In this document: positions 17,650 to 24,892 of the stretch, piece by piece
Layout: every line of letters starts with the position of its first letter
How positions within the stretch are numbered: the stretch's first letter is position 1
Origin: Streptomyces bacillaris
Lineage (GTDB): Bacteria > Actinomycetota > Actinomycetes > Streptomycetales > Streptomycetaceae
Length of the DNA: 64,000 bases
Direction of reading: 5' to 3'
Assembly: GCF_003268675.1 (NCBI RefSeq)
Contig: NZ_CP029378.1
Span: 3,658,001 to 3,722,000 of the forward strand
The notes under the pieces: model-generated
Seen by the model: only the letters and a program-made list of their open reading frames with translations
The model's database searches: none
Told to the model about the DNA's origin: nothing
Position numbers and translations under genes: made by a program

Positions 17650-17680
17650 GGCCCCCACTGCCTCGCGGCGGTGGGGGCTT
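17650..17680 (+). terminator. Terminator of the phage lysis remnant
   Basis: The inverted repeat CCCCCACTGCC / GGCGGTGGGGG followed by CTTTCG lies ten bases after the stop at 17640. Confidence 0.65.
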
Positions 17681-17774
17681 TCGTCATGCCCCGGGGGCGG
17701 CTGGCTCGGTTTCATCTTCCGGCGTTCCGGCCCGCTGGCGCCCTCAGCAGTTGCACGATGGTGCGGTACAGCCG

Positions 17775-17787
17775 TAGAAACTCGCGC
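17775..17787 (+). promoter_or_regulatory. TAGAAACT element, copy 1
   Basis: TAGAAACTCGCGC lies about 25 bases before the ribosome binding site of the small gene at 17812. The same element (TAGAAACTCTCGC) recurs at 19409 ahead of the next small gene cluster. A shared promoter or XRE-protein operator is the likely meaning. Confidence 0.45.
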
Positions 17788-17811
17788 AATTCCCAACCGG
17801 CAGAGGCGGCC

Positions 17812-18057
17812 ACGACCTTACATTTCATCGCAAAGGACCCGGAGACGAACGGCGATCACTGCCCGACCATCTGGTTCGACGACGAGGCAGGGGAGTTCGT
17901 GATCCAAGGATGGAAGGCGGACGCAGCGCTTCAAGCGAAGTGCCTGGACGCCGGGCCGATCCCCGAGAACGAGTCGGTTGTACGCCTGCCCGTCCGCATG
18001 GCCGAGGCCCTGAAGGAGGTACTCGATGCCGCAGCGCGCGCTGCCGCCGTTCGCTGA
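17812..18057 (+). CDS. Small DUF6879-associated protein with ACG at the expected start
   Basis: The frame encodes TLHFIAKDPETNGDHCPTIW and a GWKADAALQAKCLDAGPIP segment, about 81 residues. This is the short acidic protein usually found just before DUF6879 genes in Streptomyces; its function is unknown. Homologues that I recall begin MTLHFI or similar. Here the matching codon is ACG (17812-17814) with AGAGG five bases upstream. The only ordinary starts in frame are far upstream (GTG 17761, GTG 17671) and would put the TAGAAACT element inside the gene. Either ACG is used or the start was lost by an ATG-to-ACG change. The end overlaps the next gene by 32 bases. Confidence 0.55.
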   Translation, partial: TTLHFIAKDPETNGDHCPTIWFDDEAGEFVIQGWKADAALQAKCLDAGPIPENESVVRLPVRMAEALKEVLDAAARAAAVR

Positions 18058-18556
18058 GCTCCTGGCGCAGTGCACTACCTCGGCCGTGCACCTGGAGACG
18101 CGCGACGTCTACGCGGTCGACGAGGAGGACCAGGACCTGAAGGCCTGGCGAGCGGGCGAACAGGCGGGCACCGCCGACCGGGCAGCGTGGTGGGGCGCGT
18201 TCCACGACTCGGTCGCTGACGCCGTGAGTCGCGGTGTCGCTGTCCAGCGTGCGCGGGTCATCTCAACGCCGGCCACGGAGTACATCCGGTTCGAGCACTC
18301 GTGCACGCCACGGAACCTCGCAGCGGGAGAGGACGTCCGCTGGCTCCCGCGCGACCAGGCGCTCGGGCTGCTCCTCCCGGCCCACGACTACTGGCTCTTC
18401 GACGGACAACTGATCCGCTGGCATCACTTCGCCGGGGACGGTACGCACCTCCGTGACGAGCTGGACGAGAGCCCGGTGTCGGCGGACCGCGCCGGGCAGG
18501 CCTTCGCGGCGGTCTGGGAACGGGCCGTGCCGCACGCGGAGTTCGTGCTCGACTGA
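18026..18556 (+). CDS. DUF6879 family protein
   Basis: A 176-residue soluble protein beginning MPQRALPPFAELLAQCTTSA, with family features RDVYAVDEEDQDLKAWRAGE, a central RVISTPATEYIRFEHSCT and the aromatic HDYWLFDGQLIRWHHFAGDG. DUF6879 proteins in Streptomyces are almost always paired with an XRE-type regulator carrying DUF5753, as here (the TGATG junction overlaps the next start by one base). The pair may form a regulator with a modulating partner; the biochemical role is not known to me. Confidence 0.85.
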   Translation: MPQRALPPFAELLAQCTTSAVHLETRDVYAVDEEDQDLKAWRAGEQAGTADRAAWWGAFHDSVADAVSRGVAVQRARVISTPATEYIRFEHSCTPRNLAAGEDVRWLPRDQALGLLLPAHDYWLFDGQLIRWHHFAGDGTHLRDELDESPVSADRAGQAFAAVWERAVPHAEFVLD

Positions 18557-19401
18557 TGGCAGCCTCCTCGTCAGCCCGCGTCCAGGAGGCGCGCGACCGG
18601 ATCGCGTTCCGGCTGCGCGGCCTCCGCGCCGACGCGGGCCTGACGGGGCAGCAGCTGGCAGAGCGCACCGGCTGGCAGGGCTCGAAGGTCAGCCGGTTGC
18701 AGAGCGGCCGGTCCCAGCCCAGCGACGAGGACATCCGGGCCTGGTGCCGGGCGTGCGGCGCGGAAGACGAGGCCGCAGACCTCATCGCGTCTGCTCGCCA
18801 GGCGCAGCAGATGTACACGGAGTGGAGGCGCGTCCAGGGGCGCGGTCTCAAGGGTGTGCAGCAGGCCCGGACGCCGCTGTACGAGCGGACCAAGGTCATG
18901 CGGGTGTACAGCTCCAGCGTGGTCCCGGGGATGCTCCAGACGCGCGCGTATGCGGCTGCGCTGCTGTCTGAGATCGCCCGCTTCAACCGAACGCCGGATG
19001 ACTCAGGCGCGGCAGCGGACGCCCGGGTGGAGCGGTCCCGGGTGATCCGGCGCGCGGGCCGGCGCTTCCCGATCCTGATCGAGGAGTCTGTCCTCCGGCG
19101 TCAGGTCGGCAGCACGGAGACGATGGCCGAGCAGCTCGGGTATCTGCTCCAGGTGGCTGCGCTGCCGACGGTGACTCTCGGGATAGTGCCTTCCAGGGCC
19201 TCGACTATGTGGCCGTTGGAGACGTTCACGATCTTCGACGAGGAGCAGGTCGGGGTGGAGCTGCTGACGGCGGCGATCACCATCACGACGCCCTCGGAGG
19301 TCGCGCAGTATCTCGCGGCGCACGACGAGCTCAGCGCCGGTGCGGCGCACGGGCCTGCGGCATTGCGGCTGATTGCTCGGGCGGTCTCGGGGCTCGCGTA
19401 G
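18556..19401 (+). CDS. XRE-family regulator with DUF5753 domain
   Basis: A 281-residue transcription factor. The helix-turn-helix is at residues 10-65 (LTGQQLAERTGWQGSKVSRL), and DUF5753 spans about 90-275, with typical YSSSVVPGMLQTRAYA and PTVTLGIVPSR. These proteins are very numerous in Streptomyces and usually work with a small DUF397 or DUF6879 neighbour. Here the partner is the DUF6879 gene immediately upstream. The stop codon TAG is itself part of the first of two TAGAAAC repeats, so operator and gene end overlap. Confidence 0.9.
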   Translation: MAASSSARVQEARDRIAFRLRGLRADAGLTGQQLAERTGWQGSKVSRLQSGRSQPSDEDIRAWCRACGAEDEAADLIASARQAQQMYTEWRRVQGRGLKGVQQARTPLYERTKVMRVYSSSVVPGMLQTRAYAAALLSEIARFNRTPDDSGAAADARVERSRVIRRAGRRFPILIEESVLRRQVGSTETMAEQLGYLLQVAALPTVTLGIVPSRASTMWPLETFTIFDEEQVGVELLTAAITITTPSEVAQYLAAHDELSAGAAHGPAALRLIARAVSGLA

Positions 19402-19416
19402 AAACCGATAGAAACT
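19399..19416 (+). promoter_or_regulatory. Double TAGAAAC direct repeat
   Basis: TAGAAACC at 19399-19406 and TAGAAACT at 19409-19416 lie exactly 10 bp apart, on one face of the helix, about 75 bases before the next small gene. The second copy extends into CTCTCGC, matching the element at 17775. A binding site for the adjacent XRE protein is plausible. Confidence 0.5.
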
Positions 19417-19489
19417 CTCGCCCCAGGGCGGCCGGGCAGCCCTACGGTCGGCGTATTCCTCACCGACTGCAACGGGGGGCTTACCCGTG

Positions 19490-19635
19490 ATGACGATCAA
19501 GGTGTACGAGGTGAACCGCGACGGGTCACCCGTGTGATCCGGCCGGAAGCCGAGGTCGTGCCGCTCGAACGACCGGAGACCACCGACCGGTTCCCCGCCT
19601 GCGAGTGCCCCGAGTGCCGCGGCGGTGCGTCGTGA
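19490..19635 (+). pseudogene. Small regulatory-island gene with frameshift
   Basis: ATG 19490, about 10 bases after GGGGGG, opens MTIKVYEVNRDGSPV and stops at 19537. One frame over, the sequence continues TRVIRPEAEVVPLERPETTD and ends in RFPACECPECRGGAS at 19635. Joined, the two parts make a typical short Streptomyces protein with a CxCPxC end that follows XRE/DUF5753 genes. A one-base deletion near 19523-19527 explains the break. It could also be a sequencing error. The stop at 19635 overlaps the next GTG, as expected for the intact version. Confidence 0.6.
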
Positions 19636-19769
19636 AGACGGCCGCGGAGGACACCGAGTACCGGGCGCTCCTCGGCCACACGATCAGCTGCCCGACCTGC
19701 CGCGCCGACAACCCGTGCCCGACCGCTGCCCGTCTCCGCGCAGCCGTCCGCCAGGCCCGGCACCACTGA
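19632..19769 (+). CDS. Very small Cys-containing protein
   Basis: A 45-residue protein with GTG start, overlapping the end of the previous gene. It contains HTISCPTCRADNPCPTAARL and a basic tail RAAVRQARHH. The CPxC plus CP arrangement suggests a small metal-binding or disulfide protein. Similar tiny proteins accompany XRE/DUF5753 cassettes; I know of no function. Confidence 0.55.
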   Translation: MKTAAEDTEYRALLGHTISCPTCRADNPCPTAARLRAAVRQARHH

Positions 19770-19844
19770 CTCCCGCCCGGCCGCGCACTCCCTGGCAGGA
19801 CCGCGACCGGGCGGGCGACCCCCAACCGGAAGAAGGAGATCACC

Positions 19845-20324
19845 ATGAGCGTAGGCCAGTTACCCGTCATCGCCCGAGGGCTCATCGCCGACGAGCGGTT
19901 CACCAGCTGCCGCACCACCGTCATGGACGCCAACCCCGACATGCCCCAGGACATGGCCGGCCGGATCGTCGAGGAGGCGCTGAAGTTCGTGGCTGCCTGC
20001 TCCCGCAACCCCGGCGTCGGCCTGGCCCCCTCGCGGATCGTCGACGAGGGGTGGCACGCACTGCTGCTGCACACCGCGATGTACGCCGAGCTGTGCGAGG
20101 AGCTGGGCGGGAACTTCGTCCGTCACTTCCCCGGGTACGACCCGACGAACTACGACCCGGCCATCCTGGACCGGACCCGGCAGGCCATCGCCGGCCTGGG
20201 GTACGTGCCGGATGCGGAGCTGTGGGGCGACCCGTCCGACGAGACCCTCGCCGCGGTGGCGGCTCGGTGCCAGCACGCCCCGGAGTGCACGATCCGGCCG
20301 ATGCCGAAGCCGGAGTGGCCGTAG
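19845..20324 (+). CDS. Glycine-rich-domain-like (GRDP/DUF1399-type) small protein
   Basis: A 159-residue soluble protein with a strong AAGGAG ribosome binding site. The segment RIVDEGWHALLLHTAMYAEL resembles the VDxxWH motif of the glycine-rich domain protein (DUF1399) family, and RHFPGYDPTNYDPA follows. The last part has QHAPECTIRPMPKPEWP, with a possible metal-binding His/Cys pair. Function unknown; it belongs to the small-gene cluster downstream of the XRE regulator. Confidence 0.55.
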   Translation: MSVGQLPVIARGLIADERFTSCRTTVMDANPDMPQDMAGRIVEEALKFVAACSRNPGVGLAPSRIVDEGWHALLLHTAMYAELCEELGGNFVRHFPGYDPTNYDPAILDRTRQAIAGLGYVPDAELWGDPSDETLAAVAARCQHAPECTIRPMPKPEWP

Positions 20325-20346
20325 CCTTCTGGGCAGGAGGTGCCTC

Positions 20347-20484
20347 ATGGCGAAGGAATGGATCGACCCGCGGTACGCGGACATGGTGGCCGCGTGGAAG
20401 GCCGGGCAGCAGCCGGACTCCCGTGACCCGGAGGAGCCCCGCCCGGTACGGGGGTTCCTGATCCCCACCAACCCGGAGGCGTAG
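20347..20484 (+). CDS. Very small hypothetical protein
   Basis: A 45-residue protein MAKEWIDPRYADMVAAWKAG... ending in GFLIPTNPEA. ATG 20347 is preceded by GGCAGGAGG, a good ribosome binding site, 22 bases after the previous stop. It is charged and Pro-rich with no membrane segment. I do not recognise a family. A strong hairpin terminator follows. Confidence 0.5.
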   Translation: MAKEWIDPRYADMVAAWKAGQQPDSRDPEEPRPVRGFLIPTNPEA

Positions 20485-20500
20485 CCCGCCCAGGACGACC

Positions 20501-20534
20501 GCAGCCCCTGCCTCTCACACGAGGCGGGGGCTGC
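20501..20534 (+). terminator. Hairpin after the small-gene cluster
   Basis: The stem GCAGCCCCTGCCTC / GAGGCGGGGGCTGC with a 6-base loop, followed by TTCGTG, lies 17 bases after the stop at 20484. Confidence 0.7.
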
Positions 20535-20632
20535 TTCGTGCTCTCACGATGCCTGCCCCGAAGGGCCATCGCCTCTGGAATCCCCACCTTCGGGTGGAGC
20601 AGGGGAGCCCTCGGCGAGGAAGGCTTCTGCCC

Positions 20633-20869
20633 ATGGAGACGCCAGCGACGCCGCCGCCCCACTTCACGACGACGCGGGAAGTCGCGGCGCTCATCCGCAA
20701 GACGCCGGGCGCCGTGCGCCAGATACGGCATCGCGGCACCGGCCCGAAGCGAGGGCGCAAGGTCGGCAGAGCCACGCTCTACCCCCATGCCGCCGTCATG
20801 GAGTGGCTGGACGCGCTGGAGCTCGTCGACCCGCTGGCGAGGCGGGGCGATGAGCGTCTCGCCTCGTGA
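20633..20869 (+). CDS. Excisionase-like helix-turn-helix protein
   Basis: A 78-residue protein starting METPATPPPHFTTTREVAAL, with GAGGAAGG about nine bases upstream of the ATG. It has a MerR/Xis-like winged helix: TTREVAALIRKTPGAVRQIR, then KVGRATLYPHAAVMEWLDAL. Such proteins normally sit beside an integrase next to a tRNA attachment site. tRNA-Lys begins about 100 bases further on, but no integrase is present. It is probably the last recombination-related gene of a decayed integrated element, or a stand-alone regulator. Confidence 0.65.
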   Translation: METPATPPPHFTTTREVAALIRKTPGAVRQIRHRGTGPKRGRKVGRATLYPHAAVMEWLDALELVDPLARRGDERLAS

Positions 20870-20878
20870 TCGTTTGCA

Positions 20879-20900
20879 CTTCGATGGAGCTTCGATGGAG
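20879..20900 (+). repeat. Tandem 11-bp repeat before tRNA-Lys
   Basis: CTTCGATGGAG occurs twice head to tail just after the excisionase-like gene and about 75 bases from tRNA-Lys. An arm-type recombination site is one possibility. Confidence 0.5.
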
Positions 20901-20931
20901 CGCGCGCCCTGAATGCCCCAGAATATGAAAC

Positions 20932-20966
20932 GACCCCAGACCAGAGAAACACTCTGACCTGGGGTC
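20932..20966 (-). terminator. Terminator of tRNA-Lys
   Basis: The inverted repeat GACCCCAGACCAGAG / CTCTGACCTGGGGTC (two mismatches), followed on the minus strand by GTTTCATATTC. Confidence 0.65.
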
Positions 20967-20972
20967 CAGGGG

Positions 20973-21046
20973 TAGGCCGTGTGGGACTCGAACCCACAAC
21001 CAACGGATTAAAAGTCCGCTGCTCTGACCAATTGAGCTAACGGCCC
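20973..21046 (-). tRNA. tRNA-Lys (TTT)
   Basis: A 74-base cloverleaf with anticodon loop CTTTTAA and canonical GGTTCGAGTCC T arm. CCA is not encoded. It forms the right edge of the accessory island. Confidence 0.95.
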
Positions 21047-21195
21047 CGGTCGCATCACCCACGAGCATAGCCCGCCCGGTCCCGGCAGCCGATCCGGTAT
21101 CGGTGTCGGGCCCTGTCGGGGCGCCGTCGTGTCCCTTTCGGGATGGGTTGTGCTGTTGATGGGGTGGGGTGTGCTGTTGGGGACGGGGACGGCAA

Positions 21196-21241
21196 CAGGG
21201 CCCGTACGTCACCGAGTCGGTTCGGTGGCGTACGGGCCCTG
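21196..21241 (-). terminator. Terminator of the DEAD-box helicase gene
   Basis: A long hairpin CAGGGCCCGTACG..CACCGA / TCGGTG..CGTACGGGCCCTG with a single mismatch lies 30 bases after the helicase stop codon. Confidence 0.7.
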
Positions 21242-21270
21242 CCGGTCTGTCAGGCGGACCTGTTCAGTGG

Positions 21271-23529
21271 TCAGCCGTTGCGCTTCCAGCGCGGCTTGTC
21301 GTCGCGGCGGCCGAAGGAGCCGGTGTTGGTGCCGGTGTTGGCGCCTCGGTGGTCGTCACGACGGCCGGTCGGGCGGTCGTGGCCGCCGGAGCGGAAGCCG
21401 CCGGAGGGGCGGTCGTCGCGACGGTCGCGGTTGAACGGGCGGTCGCCGCCACCGGAGCGGAAGCCGCCGGAGGGACGGTCGTCACGGCGGTCGCGGAACG
21501 ACGGACGGTCGTCGCGGCGCTCGAAGGAACGGCCACCACGGTCATCGCGGCGGTCGCCGCCACCGGAGCGGAAGCCACCCGAGGGGCGGTCGTCGCGACG
21601 GTCGCGGTTGAAGGAGGGGCGGTCGTCACGGCGCTCGAACGAACGGCCACCACGGTCGTCACGGCGGTCGCCGCCACCGGAGCGGAAGCCGCCCGACGGA
21701 CGGTCGTCACGGCGGTCGCGGTTGAAGGAGGGGCGGTCGTCACGGCGCTCGAACGAACGGCCACCACGGTCATCGCGGCGGTCACGGTCGCGGTTGAACG
21801 ACGGGCGGTCGTCACGGCGGTCGTTGCCTCGGTAGCCGCCACGGTCGCCACCGCGGTTGTCACGGCGCTCGTAGTTGCCCCGCTCGTCGCGGCGCTGCTC
21901 CTCACGGGCGGCCGGCTGCTCGGGGACGGAGATGGCGGCCACCAGGGCGGCCTCCGCCTCGGCGGTGACCTCGGCCACCGCGGCCTCGGGGTCCTCGCCC
22001 CGCTCGCGGGCGGCACGGGCGACCAGGCGGTCGGCCTCCTCGCGCAGCTCGACGGCGCGGCGCTGGACGCGCTCCAGCTGCTTCGTCAGGTCGGCGGCCT
22101 CGCGCTCGGCCTGCTTGGCGGCGTTGTTCGCGGAGTCGGCCTGGACCTCGGTGAGCGAACGGGCGCCGGTGATCTCGGCGACCTCCGGCTCGAAGACGCC
22201 CGCGCCCTGGACGATGTGGCGCGAGGCGTCGACGCCCGCGTCCTCCATCAGGCGGAAGATCTGGCGGCGCTGGTGCGGGAGCGCCAGCGAGACGACGACA
22301 CCGGACTTGCCGGCGCGGGCGGTACGGCCCGAGCGGTGCAGGTAGTCCTTGTGGTCACCGGCCGGGTCCACGTTCAGGACCAGGTCGATGCCGTCCACGT
22401 GGATACCGCGGGCGGCCACGTCGGTCGCGACGAGCGCGTTGACGTAACCCTTCTTGAAGTCCTCCAGGACGCGCGTACGGGCGCCCTGGGTCATGCCGCC
22501 GTGCAGCGCGTCGGCCTTCACGCCGGACTCGATGAGCTGCTCGGCGATGCGGTCGGCGCCCAGCTGGGTGCGGACGAAGATGATGGTGCGGCCCTTGCGG
22601 GCGGCGATGGCGGCCGTGACCGGCGCCTTGTCCTTCGGCTTCACGACGAGGACGTGGTGCGACATGGTCGTGACGTTGCCCTGGGCGCTGTCGACCTCGT
22701 GGGTGACCGGGTTGGAGAGGTAACGCTTGACCAGCGTGCCGATCTCGTTCTCCATGGTGGCGGAGAAGAGCATCCGCTGACCGCCGGCCGGAACCTGGTC
22801 CAGCAGCTCGGTGACCTCGGGCAGGAAGCCCAGGTCCGACATCTGGTCGGCCTCGTCGAGGACGGCGACCTGGACGTCCTCCAGGGAGCAGGCACCGCGG
22901 TTGATGATGTCGCGCAGCCGGCCCGGGGTGGCGACGAGAACGTCGACGCCGCGCTCCAGGGCGTAGATCTGGTTGCCCATCGACGTACCGCCGCAGACGA
23001 CCTTCATCTTGAGGCCGAGCACGTCGCCGTACGGCTGCAGCGCGTCCGCGACCTGCATCGCGAGCTCACGGGTCGGCGTGAGGATGACGGCGCGGGGCTT
23101 CTTCTTCTCGGTGCGGCCACCGGCCAGCGCGGCCAGGGTCGGCAGACCGAAGGAGAGGGTCTTGCCGGAGCCCGTACGGCCACGGCCGAGGATGTCCTTG
23201 CCGGCCAGGGCGTCCGGGATGGTCGCCGCCTGGATCGGGAAGGGGGTGGTCACACCGTTCTGCGCGAGCTTGCGGACGATGCCCTCGGGCAGGCCCAGGT
23301 CACCGAAGGTGATGGTCGGCTCGGCGTCGGCCTCGGCGGCCGGAGCGGAGTCGGAGGCGGTGGTGTCGTCGGCGTCGACGTGGGCGTCGGAGCCGGTGTC
23401 CGTCTCGGACTCCGCGGCGGCGGACGTGCCCGCCGGGGCCTCGGTCACCGCGGACTCGACGAGCTCGGTGAGCGCGTCGGTGTCGATGTTCTCGGGCATG
23501 ACGGTGCGGTCAGAACTGGAAATTGACAT
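21271..23529 (-). CDS. DEAD-box ATP-dependent RNA helicase with RGG-type tail
   Basis: A 752-residue RNA helicase. Residues 1-75 are acidic and disordered. The Q motif and Walker A (GRGRTGSGKT) fall at about 95-135, then LDEADQMSDLGF, SAT and YLHRSGRTARAGKSG complete the two RecA domains by about residue 420. The C-terminal 150 residues are Arg/Asp/Gly-rich repeats (RRDDRPSFNRDRRDDRPSGG), a nonspecific RNA-binding tail. Likely roles are mRNA unwinding and ribosome or RNase complex work in the cold. I start at MSISSSD (23529); a start at 23499 (MPENIDT) is possible, and the upstream open frame to 23709 has no support. Confidence 0.9.
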   Translation of the reverse strand: MSISSSDRTVMPENIDTDALTELVESAVTEAPAGTSAAAESETDTGSDAHVDADDTTASDSAPAAEADAEPTITFGDLGLPEGIVRKLAQNGVTTPFPIQAATIPDALAGKDILGRGRTGSGKTLSFGLPTLAALAGGRTEKKKPRAVILTPTRELAMQVADALQPYGDVLGLKMKVVCGGTSMGNQIYALERGVDVLVATPGRLRDIINRGACSLEDVQVAVLDEADQMSDLGFLPEVTELLDQVPAGGQRMLFSATMENEIGTLVKRYLSNPVTHEVDSAQGNVTTMSHHVLVVKPKDKAPVTAAIAARKGRTIIFVRTQLGADRIAEQLIESGVKADALHGGMTQGARTRVLEDFKKGYVNALVATDVAARGIHVDGIDLVLNVDPAGDHKDYLHRSGRTARAGKSGVVVSLALPHQRRQIFRLMEDAGVDASRHIVQGAGVFEPEVAEITGARSLTEVQADSANNAAKQAEREAADLTKQLERVQRRAVELREEADRLVARAARERGEDPEAAVAEVTAEAEAALVAAISVPEQPAAREEQRRDERGNYERRDNRGGDRGGYRGNDRRDDRPSFNRDRDRRDDRGGRSFERRDDRPSFNRDRRDDRPSGGFRSGGGDRRDDRGGRSFERRDDRPSFNRDRRDDRPSGGFRSGGGDRRDDRGGRSFERRDDRPSFRDRRDDRPSGGFRSGGGDRPFNRDRRDDRPSGGFRSGGHDRPTGRRDDHRGANTGTNTGSFGRRDDKPRWKRNG
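21330..21880 (-). repeat. Internal repeats of the helicase tail
   Basis: Imperfect in-frame repeats of about 110-115 bp encode units such as RRDDRGGRSFERRDDRPSFN and RRDDRPSGGFRSGGGD, at least three times. Copy number is likely to differ between strains through recombination or slippage. Confidence 0.8.
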
Positions 23530-23738
23530 GCGAAATGCGAAACCTTCCGGAGTCTCGGCACGCGCCCATAACTCCGTGATTCGCAATTTCGACCGCCTCA
23601 ATGCGGTCCAGCCACGGCAAGGGAGAGTACGCGCCACACGGCGCTCTTCTGTGTCGGCGCCGGGCAATGGGATCAAACGATCTACCACCATACGCACTCT
23701 CACCCACATTGCGCAACCCGCGCCCTCCGAGTCTCCTG

Positions 23739-24344
23739 CTACACCGGCCCCACCTGCGGTGATGCCTCCGGCGTCCGCAGCGGCCTGCCCTCGTCCGCCC
23801 CGCCCATCGACTGCGTCCGCAGCTGTGCGGCGGGTGAGGCGGAGGGGGGCGGCTCGGAGGGCTCGGTGGGCTCCGGGTCGGGGTCCGGGTCCGGGTCGGG
23901 AGAGGGCGGCGGAGCGGGCGGCTCCGGGACGACCGGCGGCGGCTCCCCCGGGCCCGGCGTGGAGGGCGTCGGGGCCGGCGGATGGCCCGGGCGCGAGGGC
24001 TGCGGGGCGCCGGGCTCGGGGCGCGGGCCCTTCGTCGCGTCCGACGGCGGCACGGTGGCCGACGCCTCCGGGCTCGGCTCCTTCCCCGGGTTCTTCCGGT
24101 CCGCGCCCGCCTCGGCGTCGGCGGAGGAGTCGGAGTGGGGGTGGGCGTCACCGCCGCGGTGGCCGGTGCCGCCGGAACCGGCCACCGTCTCACCGTTCAG
24201 CTCGATGGGCCCGCCCGTCGAGTCGGCGGAGCCCGAGGGCCCCGGCCTGGCACCGTCGTCGCCGACGCTCATACAGCCGGTGGACGCGGCGATCGTCAGC
24301 GCGGTGACGGCTGCCCAACGGACGGGGACGGACAATTTGCGCAC
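23739..24344 (-). CDS. Pro-rich secreted lipoprotein
   Basis: A 201-residue predicted lipoprotein. GTG 24344 has GGAGG about nine bases upstream. The signal peptide RKLSVPVRWAAVTALTIA ends in the lipobox ASTGC (Cys near residue 24). The mature part is disordered: Gly/Ser/Asp-rich, then Pro/Glu/Asp repeats (SPDPDPDPDPEPTEPSEPPP), finishing in a short conserved-looking tail (AQLRTQSMGGADEGRPLRTP). No domain is recognisable. It could be a wall-spanning spacer. Confidence 0.65.
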   Translation of the reverse strand: MRKLSVPVRWAAVTALTIAASTGCMSVGDDGARPGPSGSADSTGGPIELNGETVAGSGGTGHRGGDAHPHSDSSADAEAGADRKNPGKEPSPEASATVPPSDATKGPRPEPGAPQPSRPGHPPAPTPSTPGPGEPPPVVPEPPAPPPSPDPDPDPDPEPTEPSEPPPSASPAAQLRTQSMGGADEGRPLRTPEASPQVGPV

Positions 24345-24520
24345 GGGTGGCACCTCCGGGGCGAGGGAGCGGTGTTCCTGGGGAGAGCGGAGAACGGGAG
24401 GGACGGAGCCTGTTGTCGTACGGCTACGAGCAGCACGCCGTACGCGGTGGCTGTGGTGCCGTGCCCAACTCCCCGGACCCCGCCGGAGACACGCCCGAAA
24501 CCCCGCCCGCTCCCCCGCCG

Positions 24521-24892
24521 CTACCCGAACCCGCCCGCCAGCTCCGCCCCCAGGAACACCGCGCCCAGCCCCACCAGCAGCGACGCCACCACGTTGGCCG
24601 CGGCCAGGAAGGCCCGGCCCGTCTCGGCCAGGCGGAGGGTCTCGTACGAGAACGTGGAGTACGTCGTCAGCGCCCCGCACAGCCCCGTCGCCAGCAGGGC
24701 GTGCGCCGGGGAGGAGACCGCGGCCCCGGTCAGCACCCCGAGCAGCAGGCTGCCCGCCGCATTGGCCGTGAAGGTGCCCCAGGGGAAGACGTAGGCGACG
24801 CCGTGGCCCTGGTGCGCCTGGACCGCCCGGTCCGTCAGATAGCGCAGGGGCGCGCCGACCGCCCCGCCGACCACCACCAGCAGCCAGTTCAC
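24521..24892 (-). CDS. crcB: CrcB/Fluc fluoride channel subunit (second)
   Basis: A 123-residue four-helix membrane protein of the Fluc family, which exports fluoride as a dual-topology dimer. Typical motifs are GGAVGAPLRYLTDR, FPWGTFTANAAGSLLLGVL and GLCGALTTYSTFSYET. Its GTG start overlaps the stop of the upstream crcB (GTGA), so the two copies are translated together and probably make a heterodimer of oppositely oriented subunits. Confidence 0.92.
   Translation of the reverse strand: MNWLLVVVGGAVGAPLRYLTDRAVQAHQGHGVAYVFPWGTFTANAAGSLLLGVLTGAAVSSPAHALLATGLCGALTTYSTFSYETLRLAETGRAFLAAANVVASLLVGLGAVFLGAELAGGFG

Noticed and set aside
21330..21880. CRISPR-like array
   Set aside because: The repeats are in frame with the helicase gene and encode RGG-type sequence; there are no unique spacers of constant length.
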